This document shows, piece by piece, positions 6,184 through 14,032 of a stretch of 37,669 nucleotides of DNA. The stretch is taken from IMG/VR virus record IMGVR_UViG_3300003635_000011, positions 1 through 37,669 of that record; one strand, 5' to 3'. The notes beneath the pieces were generated by a model. It made no database searches. It was given only the letters and a program-made list of their open reading frames with translations, and was not told where the DNA came from. Every line of letters starts with the position of its first letter. The stretch's first letter is position 1. This DNA is from a virus. The position numbers and the translations under genes are program-made.

Positions 6184-6199
6184 CGGCACGCTTTTTGCA
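6184..6199 (+). promoter_or_regulatory. Sigma-54 type -24/-12 site, rightward (p4)
   Basis: CGGCACGCTTTTTGCA differs from consensus only at the first base. It is nearest to the late operon, with an expected start near 6211, about 115 nt before the first start codon and just ahead of the G-run. Confidence 0.7.
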
Positions 6200-6221
6200 T
6201 AGTACGCCAAGCCCTTGATTT

Positions 6222-6243
6222 GGGGGTAGGGGTGGGGGAGGGG
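6222..6243 (+). other. G-quadruplex-like run in the late leader
   Basis: Four G tracts of 5, 4, 5 and 4 (GGGGG-TA-GGGG-T-GGGGG-A-GGGG) fall on the coding strand, about 10-30 nt into transcripts from p4. CCCCGCCCC at 6282-6290 could instead pair with GGGGTGGGG (6229-6237), offering two exclusive RNA folds before the first gene. Confidence 0.6.
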
Positions 6244-6325
6244 AGTTGGGCGAGCAGGGAGTGCGGGGGCCTGGTCACATACCCCGCCCCAAAAAATTTG
6301 AAAATAAAATTAACGGAATCTGAAC

Positions 6326-6691
6326 ATGAAACTACAGCCTTATATTAACGCAATGCTCGGTTGGGACGAGGTCGAGAAGCGGAAAAAGCGGGCTGTAAGG
6401 GAATTTGAGAAAATCGACATGCGCAAAATCGAGAAAGTACTGGAGGACATGGGGATGGACCCGCACGAGGAACTCGTGAAGGTCTACAACGCTGGCATGC
6501 TGCCGGACCAAATCGCCACGGCCGTGCTGAAGCACCTTTCCACAGAGCTTCAGCGAGAACGCCATGTCGAGCGGAAAGAAGTCAAGCACGAGGGCCTCAC
6601 CTTCGCCGACGCCATCCGGGCAGCCTCTCAGGAAGAGGAAACCCCCTCAGACGCACGGAGCGGCTCTGAGAGCGACGCAGACGACGAATAA
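6326..6691 (+). CDS. Probable small terminase subunit
   Basis: A 121-residue protein directly before the large terminase. It starts MKLQPYINAMLGWDEVEKRK; a weak GGA lies about 8 nt upstream. The body is helical and basic (KRKKRAVREFEKIDMRKIEK) and the tail is acidic and disordered (SGSESDADDE). A basic helical N-terminus and flexible acidic C-terminus fit a DNA-recognising, oligomeric small terminase, but no clear HTH is visible and the call rests mainly on position. It is the first gene of the long rightward operon. Confidence 0.55.
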   Translation: MKLQPYINAMLGWDEVEKRKKRAVREFEKIDMRKIEKVLEDMGMDPHEELVKVYNAGMLPDQIATAVLKHLSTELQRERHVERKEVKHEGLTFADAIRAASQEEETPSDARSGSESDADDE

Positions 6692-6704
6692 GGGGTAACC
6701 ACCT

Positions 6705-8120
6705 ATGGCGGACAAAAAAGCCGCTGTGGAGCGTATACGGCGCTGGAAACGGGACCCGGTTCTATTCGTCCACGATAATTGGCCTGAAGTCCAACTGGAA
6801 GACTTCCAGGAAGAGGCCCTCCGGGCCATGGCTGAAGGGGGCAAGGTCTCCATCAGGTCTGGCCACGGGGTCGGAAAGACGGCCGTGGAGGCCTTCATCT
6901 GCCTCTGGTTCATGACGACCCACTTTCCGTGCAAGGTGGCCATCTCAGCGCCGTCCGCTCACCAGCTGGACGACGTGCTGAGGCCCGAAATCGGGGCATG
7001 GATGAGTCGGTCGAAGTGGATGGTCAAAGAATTTGACCTGTTTAAGCACCAGCTGGTGCTGAAGGCCGACCCCCACGAATGTTTCGCCGCGTTCCGGACC
7101 GGGAATCGCAATAATCCGGACGCGCTGCAGGGCTTCCACGGCGAGAACTTCCTGTTCTTGCTGGACGAAGCCTCTGGTATTGATGACAGGGTTTATGAGG
7201 TCGCGCAGGGTGCTCTCTCCACGCCCCACGCTAAGGTGCTTTTGGCCGGGAACCCGACGAAAACGTCGGGTTATTTTTGGCGCACGCACAAGGACCCGGC
7301 AGTTGCCCAGTTCTACCACCAGATTCACGTCTCATGCGCCGACTCAAGCCGAGTGTCCGAACAATACCAAGAGGAGATGGCCGCATATGGCACTGAGTCT
7401 AACATCTATCGTGTCCGTTATCTCGGAGAATTTCCTAAAACCGACGACGATGCGGTTGTTCCCTACGAATGGGTTGAGGCCTCGCTCGGTCGCGATAGCA
7501 AACAGGCTGGGGACATCATATGGGGGATGGACCCAGCCCGCTTCGGTGATGACAGAAGCGCCCTTTGCAAGCGTCATGGTAACCATCTTCCCGAGGTCCC
7601 CAAGTACAAGCGCAATCTGGACACCGTACAACTTGCTGAATGGCTCCGATTGGAGTACGACCTTGCCGAAAAGCGGAAGATTCAGCCAGACGTTATCTAT
7701 GTGGATTCCATCGGTGTCGGTGCGGGAGTTGTCGACTCAGCAAAGTCGCTTGGACTCCCTGTTGTCGGAATCAATGTCTCTGAAAGACCGGCAAACGTCC
7801 AGAAATACGCTCGACTACGAGATGAAATATGGTTCAAGGGGCGAGAATGGTTCGAAGACATGCAGTGCGTCCTCCCAGAACGAGCTGCGCTAAGCCCTGC
7901 TGACCAGAAGACACTTGACACGCTCATCGCTGAGCTTACGAACCAGAAATACGAGATTCTGCCGGCCGGAAAGGTGAAGGTGGAGTCGAAAGAAGAGATG
8001 AAACGACGCGGGGAGGCCTCGCCCGACCTCGCAGACGCATTCCTGCTGACCTTCGGCATTGCTCGGGGCAAACGCAGGGGCAAGCCACGACCAATTGAGT
8101 ATAAGAGGAAATTCCTGTGA
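6705..8120 (+). CDS. terL: Large terminase subunit (TerL)
   Basis: A 471-residue packaging motor. The N-terminal ATPase has Walker A SGHGVGKT (52-59), Walker B FLFLLDEA (149-156, catalytic D154/E155) and a coupling-motif-like LLAGNPT (179-185). The C-terminal RNase H-like nuclease has acidic residues in GMDPARFGDD (D276), VIYVDSIGVG (D334) and SPDLADAF near 440. It pumps DNA through the portal using ATP and cuts the concatemer. Length and motif order are typical. Its stop overlaps the GTG start of the next gene (GTGA). Confidence 0.95.
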   Translation: MADKKAAVERIRRWKRDPVLFVHDNWPEVQLEDFQEEALRAMAEGGKVSIRSGHGVGKTAVEAFICLWFMTTHFPCKVAISAPSAHQLDDVLRPEIGAWMSRSKWMVKEFDLFKHQLVLKADPHECFAAFRTGNRNNPDALQGFHGENFLFLLDEASGIDDRVYEVAQGALSTPHAKVLLAGNPTKTSGYFWRTHKDPAVAQFYHQIHVSCADSSRVSEQYQEEMAAYGTESNIYRVRYLGEFPKTDDDAVVPYEWVEASLGRDSKQAGDIIWGMDPARFGDDRSALCKRHGNHLPEVPKYKRNLDTVQLAEWLRLEYDLAEKRKIQPDVIYVDSIGVGAGVVDSAKSLGLPVVGINVSERPANVQKYARLRDEIWFKGREWFEDMQCVLPERAALSPADQKTLDTLIAELTNQKYEILPAGKVKVESKEEMKRRGEASPDLADAFLLTFGIARGKRRGKPRPIEYKRKFL

Positions 8121-8551
8121 ACTTTGAAGAGCTTCGACAGCTGATGGCATCGCAGGCCCGGAACGACCGCGCAGCCGTGAACGAGGGCGGTCGGGGCATT
8201 TACACCCAGCAGGCGATGGATATGGTGCCGTGGGCTAACTTCCGAAACCAGCACCTGATGCCGGGCGCTGTGGGCAATGCCAGCATCAACCCGGCGCCTC
8301 AAGCGCCATTCACGCCCCCGGCGCCGCCGCCGGCACCTGCGCCGGCGCAGTCGCCAACCCCTACTGGTGGTGAGGGCTCTCCCTGGGCGACCGGGTACGA
8401 CCCGGGCAAGATGCCGGCGCACCTGCGCGAACTCTACTACCGCCAGAACCCGGAAGTGCAGCGCCCTCAAGCTGGGCAGCCGGGCTACGTAGACCCGGTG
8501 ATCGGCAACTGGGCGCTGGGCATGAACAATCCCACTAGCGGAAAATATTAA
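8117..8551 (+). CDS. 144-aa Pro/Ala-rich protein
   Basis: It begins at GTG 8117 overlapping the TerL stop, with AGAGGAA upstream (NFEELRQLMASQARNDRAAV). Residues ~55-85 are a Pro/Ala linker (PPAPPPAPAPAQ...), followed by a short ordered region with YRQNPEVQRPQ. It lies between TerL and the portal, so a packaging or head-associated role is plausible, but I do not recognise the family. The stop TAA overlaps the next ATG (TAATG). Confidence 0.65.
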   Translation: MNFEELRQLMASQARNDRAAVNEGGRGIYTQQAMDMVPWANFRNQHLMPGAVGNASINPAPQAPFTPPAPPPAPAPAQSPTPTGGEGSPWATGYDPGKMPAHLRELYYRQNPEVQRPQAGQPGYVDPVIGNWALGMNNPTSGKY

Positions 8552-8721
8552 TGGACTCACGCCAAGTAAGAGCAATTAAGCTGAGCGCTCAGGGCGTTGA
8601 CGAGCTTCGGCATCGAATATCGGTGCTAGAAAACCTTGTCATTACTCTGAGCGACGAAGTGTCCACGCTAAAGAAAGAACGGAGGTCCGGCAATGGCCGT
8701 GGACGACAGAGAACTAAGTGA
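8551..8721 (+). CDS. 56-aa coiled-coil protein
   Basis: It starts at ATG 8551 within TAATG and overlaps the portal start by 29 nt. The sequence MDSRQVRAIKLSAQGVDELR then shows heptad leucines (RISVLENLVITLSDEVSTL) and a basic tail (KKERRSGNGRGRQRTK). It is a short coiled coil ending in a nucleic-acid-like basic tail. Unknown function; it may assist portal assembly or packaging. Confidence 0.6.
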   Translation: MDSRQVRAIKLSAQGVDELRHRISVLENLVITLSDEVSTLKKERRSGNGRGRQRTK

Positions 8722-10933
8722 TGAACAGGTATTTTCGCTGTTCAAGCAGGAAACGTCTGCGTATTCGGCCGAATCTCTGTCGGACCTTGCTAGCGAGCGG
8801 TCCGAGGCGCTCGAGCGCTATCTAGGCGAGCCGCTCGGCGACGAATCCGAGGGCCGCTCCTCGCTGCAGACACGTGAGGTCTACGACATCGTCGAGTCGG
8901 TGATGCCGGCCCTGATGCGTATCTTCTGTGCTGAAGACAATGTCATCACATTCGAGCCGGTGGGCCCGGAGGACGAGCAGCAGGCGGCCATCGAGACTGA
9001 ACTTTGCCGGCACGTGTTCTTCGAGCAGAACAACGGCTACTACAACCTGTACGCATCCGCAAAGGATGGCCTGCTGACAAAGACCGGCCTGCTGCAGATG
9101 TGGTACGACGACAGCGAAAGCATCGAGAAGGAAAGCTACACTGGACTAACGCCCGTCGAGCTTGCGTCGCTGCTGCAGGATGAAGATGCAGAGCGCGAGG
9201 TGAAGGAGTTCGAGCAGAACCCTGACGGAACACTCGACATCACGTTCACGACCACGTGGGACAAGGGTCAGATCCGTATAGTGCCTGTGCCGCCCGAAGA
9301 GATGGGCGTGAACGACGACTCAAGAAGCCCACTAGCTCAGGAACAGGAATTCATCTGGTCAAAGCGCCTCATACCGGCGTGGAAGCTGGTGGACATGGGT
9401 TACGAGCCGGAATTCATCGAGACCCTGCCGTATGACGACACTGTCTACGATGAGGAGGAGCTGGCGCGCCGGAACTATAGCAACGAGACTAACCAGCTGG
9501 GTGATGCGCCGCACTGGTCGATGCGCCGCATCTGGGTGACCGAGGCCTACGGCCGGCTGGACAGGGATGGTGACGGCATCGCAGAGCTGCTGAAGGTGAC
9601 GTCGGCCGGCGGCACTGACGAGGACATGGGCTCGACCCTGATGGACGTGGAAGAGATAGACCGCCTCCCGTTCCACTCATGGGCGCCCATAATCCTCCCT
9701 CACAAGTTTTACGGGCTGGCCCTTACCGATGCCGTCATGGACATCCAAGCGGCCAACACAGCGCTCCTCAGGGGCGTTCTCGACAATGCATACATCGCCA
9801 ACAACGGACGCACCGTGGTCAACACCTCATTCATCGACATCGATGACCTGCTGACCAGCCGCCCGGACCAGATTGTGCGATTCGAGGACGACTCGGGCCA
9901 GATTAACCCGCAGCAGGTCGTACAGCAGCTTCCGGCCAACGCATTGCCTCTGGGGACGTTCGAAGTGATGCAGTACATGGACGAACTCAAGAACCGCCGC
10001 ACTGGCGCCGGCGAGGACGCAATGACGCTGGACTCGGCTGCGCTGGCCAACATTAAGACCGGTGTGTACGCGCTGGCCCACGACAAGGCAGCGGCCAAGA
10101 TTGAGACCATCGCCCGAAACTACGCCGAACTCATGCTGCGGCCGCTGTTCTACCACATGCACGAGCTTCTCCGGAAACATGTAGACCGGAAGCTGACTAT
10201 CAAGCTGAACGGCGAATACCTGCAGACGAACCCGGCTGACTGGAAAGAACGCGCTGATGTGAAGGTGCGCGTAGGGGTCGGCAACGCGAGCCGAGAGAAG
10301 AAGATTATGTCGCTCGAGAGCCTGATGGAAAAGCAGCTGGCCGTGGCAGAGCGCACGCCCCCTGGACAGGTATTCAGTGTGATGAAGGGCTACCAGGCGC
10401 TGAAGGACTGGACGAAGGCTATGGACCTGGAACCGTCTCTGTACTGGGAGGACCCGGCCAAGTTCCAGCCGCCGCCCCCTCAGCCCGACCCTATGATGCA
10501 GGCGCAGCTGCAGCTGCTGCAGGCCCAGGCAGGTGAACTCACCGCTAAAGCGCAGGCAACCATGCTGAACGCTCAGGCCGAGCAGGCCAAGTTCCAGATT
10601 GAGACCAGCATGAAGCAGGCTGAGAACGAGTACAAGCTTCGTCAGGAACAGCTGAAGACGCAGGTCGCGCAGATGAAAGCGCAGGCGGACATCGCCAAGG
10701 CGGAGACGGACGCCGAGAAGGCTGCTCGTGAGTACGCCGTTGCTGGCCTTGAGCGCGAAATGGAGGTAGTACAGAGCGAGCTTGACCGTAAGCTCAAATA
10801 CTACGAGGCGCAGCTGAAGGCCGCTATAGAGATTGCGAAGATGGAATCGCAGGAAGATATAGTGGAATTCCAAGCAGCCCACGACATGGTAAAACAAGAG
10901 GCCCCACGCAATGAAGAATCGTCCGACGAATAA
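8693..10933 (+). CDS. Portal protein (P22/SU10 type)
   Basis: A 746-residue protein right after the terminase. The N-terminal core has the portal-like segment VESVMPALMRIFCAEDNVIT (67-86) and downstream blocks MRRIWVTEAYGRLD, LPFHSWAPIILPHKFYGLAL and NRRTGAGEDAMTLDS. Residues ~600-725 form a long Gln/Ala/Lys-rich coiled coil, as in P22-like portals with an extended barrel. It forms the dodecameric ring through which DNA enters and leaves. The ribosome site is CGGAGG upstream of ATG 8693. Length and position fit, and family assignment at the P22/SU10 level is confident. Confidence 0.9.
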   Translation: MAVDDRELSDEQVFSLFKQETSAYSAESLSDLASERSEALERYLGEPLGDESEGRSSLQTREVYDIVESVMPALMRIFCAEDNVITFEPVGPEDEQQAAIETELCRHVFFEQNNGYYNLYASAKDGLLTKTGLLQMWYDDSESIEKESYTGLTPVELASLLQDEDAEREVKEFEQNPDGTLDITFTTTWDKGQIRIVPVPPEEMGVNDDSRSPLAQEQEFIWSKRLIPAWKLVDMGYEPEFIETLPYDDTVYDEEELARRNYSNETNQLGDAPHWSMRRIWVTEAYGRLDRDGDGIAELLKVTSAGGTDEDMGSTLMDVEEIDRLPFHSWAPIILPHKFYGLALTDAVMDIQAANTALLRGVLDNAYIANNGRTVVNTSFIDIDDLLTSRPDQIVRFEDDSGQINPQQVVQQLPANALPLGTFEVMQYMDELKNRRTGAGEDAMTLDSAALANIKTGVYALAHDKAAAKIETIARNYAELMLRPLFYHMHELLRKHVDRKLTIKLNGEYLQTNPADWKERADVKVRVGVGNASREKKIMSLESLMEKQLAVAERTPPGQVFSVMKGYQALKDWTKAMDLEPSLYWEDPAKFQPPPPQPDPMMQAQLQLLQAQAGELTAKAQATMLNAQAEQAKFQIETSMKQAENEYKLRQEQLKTQVAQMKAQADIAKAETDAEKAAREYAVAGLEREMEVVQSELDRKLKYYEAQLKAAIEIAKMESQEDIVEFQAAHDMVKQEAPRNEESSDE

Positions 10934-11213
10934 AGAAGTCGCAAGTGCCGAAATTGCGCGAGCAAACAAGGCAAAGCGAGTACTTGAGGACGAGTTGGTA
11001 GTCGAGGCGCGAGAGGCGCTAATGGCCAACTACGAGCGCAAGCTTGACCAGAGAGTCTCCGACGAGGAGTTGCGAGACATCTATCACGAGCGCAGAGCGT
11101 GCAAGGCTTTCTTTAGGCATTTCGAAAGGCTTGTGCAAACCGGAAAACTAGCAGAGGTAACTCTCGAAGAGATTCAGGCCAAGGAGGCCAGAGAGAATGA
11201 GCGAAGAAAATAA
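10911..11213 (+). CDS. 100-aa helical protein between portal and scaffold
   Basis: It overlaps the portal end by 23 nt and the scaffold start by 17 nt. It begins MKNRPTNKEVASAEIARANK and is almost wholly helical and charged, with VSDEELRDIYHERRACKAFF in the middle. No motif recognised. Its placement suggests a head-assembly helper or small scaffold accessory. Confidence 0.6.
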   Translation: MKNRPTNKEVASAEIARANKAKRVLEDELVVEAREALMANYERKLDQRVSDEELRDIYHERRACKAFFRHFERLVQTGKLAEVTLEEIQAKEARENERRK

Positions 11214-12342
11214 CCAACCGGCACCGCAGCCAGTACAGATTGTAGAGCAGCAGAAGCCGCCGGTGGAAGACCGGCTGGCCGCTTTTCTGTCCAACGAGGA
11301 AAGTGATAATGGGCCCGTTGATTCCGGCGAAGATTCCAACACTCGAAGAACTGCTCCGGACGAAGAAGGAAGCCGAGAGCGAGCTGATGGAGGCGATGAA
11401 CCTGAGCAGCTGGGCGATAACGAATCTAGCGATTCGGAGCGCGCAGATGAAAGCGAGGAACACGAAAGCAACGAGGGAGAGCTAACTGAGGAGCAGGAGG
11501 AAGCGCTCGCGTACCTGACGGAACTCGCAGAAGAGATCGACGTAGACCCCGCCGACCTGTACAACCTGAAAGTCAAGCTGACAACGCCCGAAGGAGAAGA
11601 TGAGGTTAGCATCGGGGAGTTGAAGGACTTTCGGCAGCAGGCGCAGGACTACGTTAAGGAACGGGAGACGTTCGAGCAGACCGCTAATCAGTTTCGTGAG
11701 TGGGCCCAGCAGCAGGCACATCAGGTGCAGGCTGAGGCTGAGGCCATCAACGCATACACGAAGCAGGCATTGCAATATCTGGACGCTGACGAAAAGGCTG
11801 CGGGCCTTGATGAGTACGCTAAGGTAGACCCTTATCAGGCGGCTCGACTCAAGGAGCAGTTTGACCAGCGTCGTAAAGAGATTCAGCAGGTGCGCGACCA
11901 AGTGGCCGAGCATCTGACGCTGCGCCAGCAGGAACAGGCGCAGCAGGTTGAGCAGTATCGTATGGCACGGATTCAGGAGGAGACTCAGAAACTGCACCGC
12001 GCCATGAATTGGGACACTCAGGAAAAGGCCGCTTCTGGAGCACAGCAAATTGGCCAGTACCTAGTGGACCAAGGATTCGACCAGAACTTTGTTGACAGCA
12101 TCATGGACCACCGAGCCTTTGTCCTCATCGACAAGGCGCGGCAGTTCGACGAGATGCAGAAGAAGGGGACGGCCGAATCGAAAAAGCTGGTTCGTACACT
12201 TAACGGGAAGAAGCTGAGTAAGCCAGGCTCCCGTAAAGGCCGAGGTCAGCTTGCCGCGCAGCAGAAGCAGACGACTCGAGCCAAACTGAAGAAGTCTGGC
12301 AAGGTCGATGATGCGGTTGCTGCAATCCAGCAAATCCTGTAA
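11197..12342 (+). CDS. Capsid scaffolding protein
   Basis: A 381-residue protein directly before the major capsid gene. Residues ~1-100 are very acidic and low in complexity (EESSDSER, EEHESNEGEL). Residues ~100-290 are long Gln/Glu helices, probably coiled coils. The last ~50 residues are basic (KLSKPGSRKGRGQ... RAKLKKSGK), like the capsid-binding end of P22-type scaffolds. Such proteins shape the procapsid and leave before or during packaging. There is no protease motif. The acidic N-terminal part also encodes another open frame (11309-11485). Confidence 0.8.
   Translation: MSEENNQPAPQPVQIVEQQKPPVEDRLAAFLSNEESDNGPVDSGEDSNTRRTAPDEEGSRERADGGDEPEQLGDNESSDSERADESEEHESNEGELTEEQEEALAYLTELAEEIDVDPADLYNLKVKLTTPEGEDEVSIGELKDFRQQAQDYVKERETFEQTANQFREWAQQQAHQVQAEAEAINAYTKQALQYLDADEKAAGLDEYAKVDPYQAARLKEQFDQRRKEIQQVRDQVAEHLTLRQQEQAQQVEQYRMARIQEETQKLHRAMNWDTQEKAASGAQQIGQYLVDQGFDQNFVDSIMDHRAFVLIDKARQFDEMQKKGTAESKKLVRTLNGKKLSKPGSRKGRGQLAAQQKQTTRAKLKKSGKVDDAVAAIQQIL
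11309..11485 (+). CDS. Nested 58-aa frame inside the scaffold gene
   Basis: In a second plus frame, ATG 11309 follows AGGA with 8 nt spacing. The product MGPLIPAKIPTLEELLRTKK continues as a regular amphipathic helix (EAESELMEAMNLSSWAITNL) and a basic end. This looks like a real protein, while the scaffold frame here is low-complexity acidic sequence, as expected if the region is constrained by the other frame. It is the only overlapping plus frame in the late operon with both a good ribosome site and natural composition. Unproven. Confidence 0.4.
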   Translation: MGPLIPAKIPTLEELLRTKKEAESELMEAMNLSSWAITNLAIRSAQMKARNTKATRES

Positions 12343-12357
12343 CAAGAGGAAAAAACC

Positions 12358-13332
12358 ATGTCTGTACCCGCAGGTACATTTACGGGATATGCCGCAGTAG
12401 GTGAGCGAGAAGACCTTGCGGACATTATCTACGACATCTCGCCCATGGACACCCCGTTCATGAGCAACGCTGCACGTACTCGTGCAACTGCCGTTTTTCA
12501 CGAATGGCAGACTGACGTTCTCGCAGGCGCCACCTCCGGCAACGCGCAGGTGGAAGGTGATGACTACACTGGTGATACGGCAACGCCGACCGTCCGTCTG
12601 GGTAACTACACTCAGATCTCGACGAAGGTGCCGCGTGTGACCGGTACGCTCCGCGCAGTGGATACCGCAGGTCGCCGTGACGAACTGTCGTATCAGATTG
12701 CCAAGCGTGGCCGCGAACTGAAGCGCGACATCGAGTCTACGGTGACGGGCCTGCAGGCCGCAACGGCTGGCGCCGCTGCTTCTGCTCGCGTTGCTGCTGG
12801 TATCGCAACGTTCCTTTGGCAGAACCAGGTCGCGAAAGGCACGGGCGCTACTACTCCGACTGTCACCTCCGGCGCACCGACGACCGCACCGACCGCAGGG
12901 ACTGCAGGAGCCTATGTCTCCGCGGACCTTAACAACGTCATCGGCCAGTGCTGGGACGAAGGTGGTGACCCGTCCGTGATTATGCTTGGCCGCTTCAACA
13001 AGGTGGCAAACTCTAGCTTCACGGGCATCGGTACTCAGTATCGTGACGTACAGCCGAACGGCGCACTCCGCCCCGGCTCGATTGTTGGTGCCGCTGATGT
13101 CTACATCAGCGACTTTGGCCAGCACGCGATTGTTGCAAACCGGTTTATGCCGAACAACAACGTGTACGCTCTCGATATGGAGTACTGGGCAATTGCCTAT
13201 CTCCGCCCGATTCAGCAGGAAGACCTTGCGAAAACGGGTGACTCGGACCGTCGTATGATTCTGGCAGAGTACACGCTCGAAGCCAAGAATCCTTCGTCTA
13301 GTGGTAAGGTCTACACGACCACCACGTCCTAA
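12358..13332 (+). CDS. Major capsid protein (SU10 / DUF5309 type)
   Basis: A 324-residue protein that starts MSVPAGTFTGYAAVGEREDL after AAGAGGAAAAAACC. It contains the block ADIIYDISPMDTPFMSNA typical of this HK97-fold family, then LAYLRPIQ-like and strand-rich C-terminal parts (EYWAIAYLRPIQQEDLAKTG). It forms the icosahedral shell. There is no N-terminal delta domain, consistent with the separate scaffold gene. A strong terminator follows. Confidence 0.9.
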   Translation: MSVPAGTFTGYAAVGEREDLADIIYDISPMDTPFMSNAARTRATAVFHEWQTDVLAGATSGNAQVEGDDYTGDTATPTVRLGNYTQISTKVPRVTGTLRAVDTAGRRDELSYQIAKRGRELKRDIESTVTGLQAATAGAAASARVAAGIATFLWQNQVAKGTGATTPTVTSGAPTTAPTAGTAGAYVSADLNNVIGQCWDEGGDPSVIMLGRFNKVANSSFTGIGTQYRDVQPNGALRPGSIVGAADVYISDFGQHAIVANRFMPNNNVYALDMEYWAIAYLRPIQQEDLAKTGDSDRRMILAEYTLEAKNPSSSGKVYTTTTS

Positions 13333-13351
13333 TCCCTAGCGTGGGTAGGTT

Positions 13352-13379
13352 GGGTGGGGCTTCGGCCCCGCCCCTTTTT
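13352..13379 (+). terminator. Rho-independent terminator after the capsid gene
   Basis: GGGTGGGGC pairs with GCCCCGCCC across a TTCG tetraloop (9 pairs, one G-U), followed by CTTTTT. It lies 20 nt after the capsid stop, and the T-run directly abuts the next ribosome site. It probably lets part of the polymerase through, so capsid mRNA exceeds downstream genes. Confidence 0.85.
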
Positions 13380-13390
13380 AGGAGGAGAGA

Positions 13391-13540
13391 ATGAAAGGCA
13401 AGAAAGTCAGCGGAGCTGCCTACAATGGCAAGGGCAAGCCGGCCGCACCGAATTACCGGGAGAAAAACCCGTATGGCCCCAAGCCTGCGTCCTACTACAA
13501 GGGCGACATGAAGGGCTGCCTCAACAAGCTTATGAAGTGA
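13391..13540 (+). CDS. 49-aa basic Lys/Tyr/Pro protein
   Basis: It has a strong site GGAGGAGAGA before the ATG. The sequence MKGKKVSGAAYNGKGKPAAP ends CLNKLMK; it is very basic, rich in Lys, Gly, Pro and Tyr, and likely disordered. It may bind DNA or the capsid as a minor head protein. No family recognised. Confidence 0.6.
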   Translation: MKGKKVSGAAYNGKGKPAAPNYREKNPYGPKPASYYKGDMKGCLNKLMK

Positions 13541-13547
13541 GGACGAC

Positions 13548-13682
13548 ATGAAAACCATCAAGCATTCGCACCGCAATGAAGGTAAGCCGCCGAAGCTGAA
13601 GGACGCGAATAACTTTTCGACGAAGAAGCCAAAGATTCCGGCTAACCACACGTTCAGCAAGAACTCGAAAAGGCACAAATAA
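13548..13682 (+). CDS. 44-aa very basic protein
   Basis: ATG 13548 follows GAGGACGAC. The product starts MKTIKHSHRNEGKPPKLKDA and ends FSKNSKRHK; it is Lys/His rich with no hydrophobic core. It resembles its neighbour in character and may have a similar DNA- or head-associated role. TAATG joins it to the next gene. Confidence 0.55.
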   Translation: MKTIKHSHRNEGKPPKLKDANNFSTKKPKIPANHTFSKNSKRHK

Positions 13683-14032
13683 TGACTCGAAGACTTCTCG
13701 ATTACGATGTGGAGACCAGGACAGCGGTCTACCACCACTATGATTCTGAAAAGGACATGACGTACATCGAAGAAGTTCAGGACCTTCGCCCCTATGCCGA
13801 GGAACTCAAGCAAATGCGCAACCGGTTCCACGGCAAGGGGCGCCTTAACTCCTACGAGCGCGAGGGCATCCAGAATAGCTTCATGCACGTAGCGACGGTC
13901 CCGAACTCGGTAATCATGGACTGGATGCGCAAGGGCATCGACGTGTTTGGCCGCAACAGCGGCAAGGAAATAAAAAAAGAACTCAACAAGAGCGAAATGA
14001 AACCCTTCAGGACAGGAAACGCTAGGCTATGA
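13682..14032 (+). CDS. 116-aa hypothetical virion-region protein
   Basis: It starts MTRRLLDYDVETRTAVYHHY at TAATG. It is mixed strand and helix, with MTYIEEVQDLRPYAEELKQM and a basic C-terminus. Aromatic and acidic N-terminal strands followed by helices suggest a small folded protein. It overlaps the TPR glycosyltransferase gene by 4 nt. Not recognised. Confidence 0.6.
   Translation: MTRRLLDYDVETRTAVYHHYDSEKDMTYIEEVQDLRPYAEELKQMRNRFHGKGRLNSYEREGIQNSFMHVATVPNSVIMDWMRKGIDVFGRNSGKEIKKELNKSEMKPFRTGNARL

Larger units (their letters stand above)
5810..6325. promoter_or_regulatory. 516-nt central non-coding control region
   Basis: No supported gene is present between the divergent left and right arms. 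From left to right it holds a possible sigma-70 promoter, three leftward sigma-54 type sites, four rightward sigma-54 type sites, a G-quadruplex-like run, and an A-rich leader before the late operon. All leftward sites lie left of about 6040 and all rightward ones to its right, so transcription diverges from the centre. Confidence 0.8.

Noticed and set aside
9827-11029. A 400-codon open frame on the minus strand across the portal gene.
   Set aside because: It is antisense to a clear portal gene, has no ribosome site, and is Leu/Arg/His biased as expected from a GC-rich reverse frame.
12061-13125. A 354-codon open frame antisense to the scaffold and capsid genes.
   Set aside because: The capsid gene explains this DNA; the reverse frame has low-complexity Cys/Arg/Ser stretches and no start signal.
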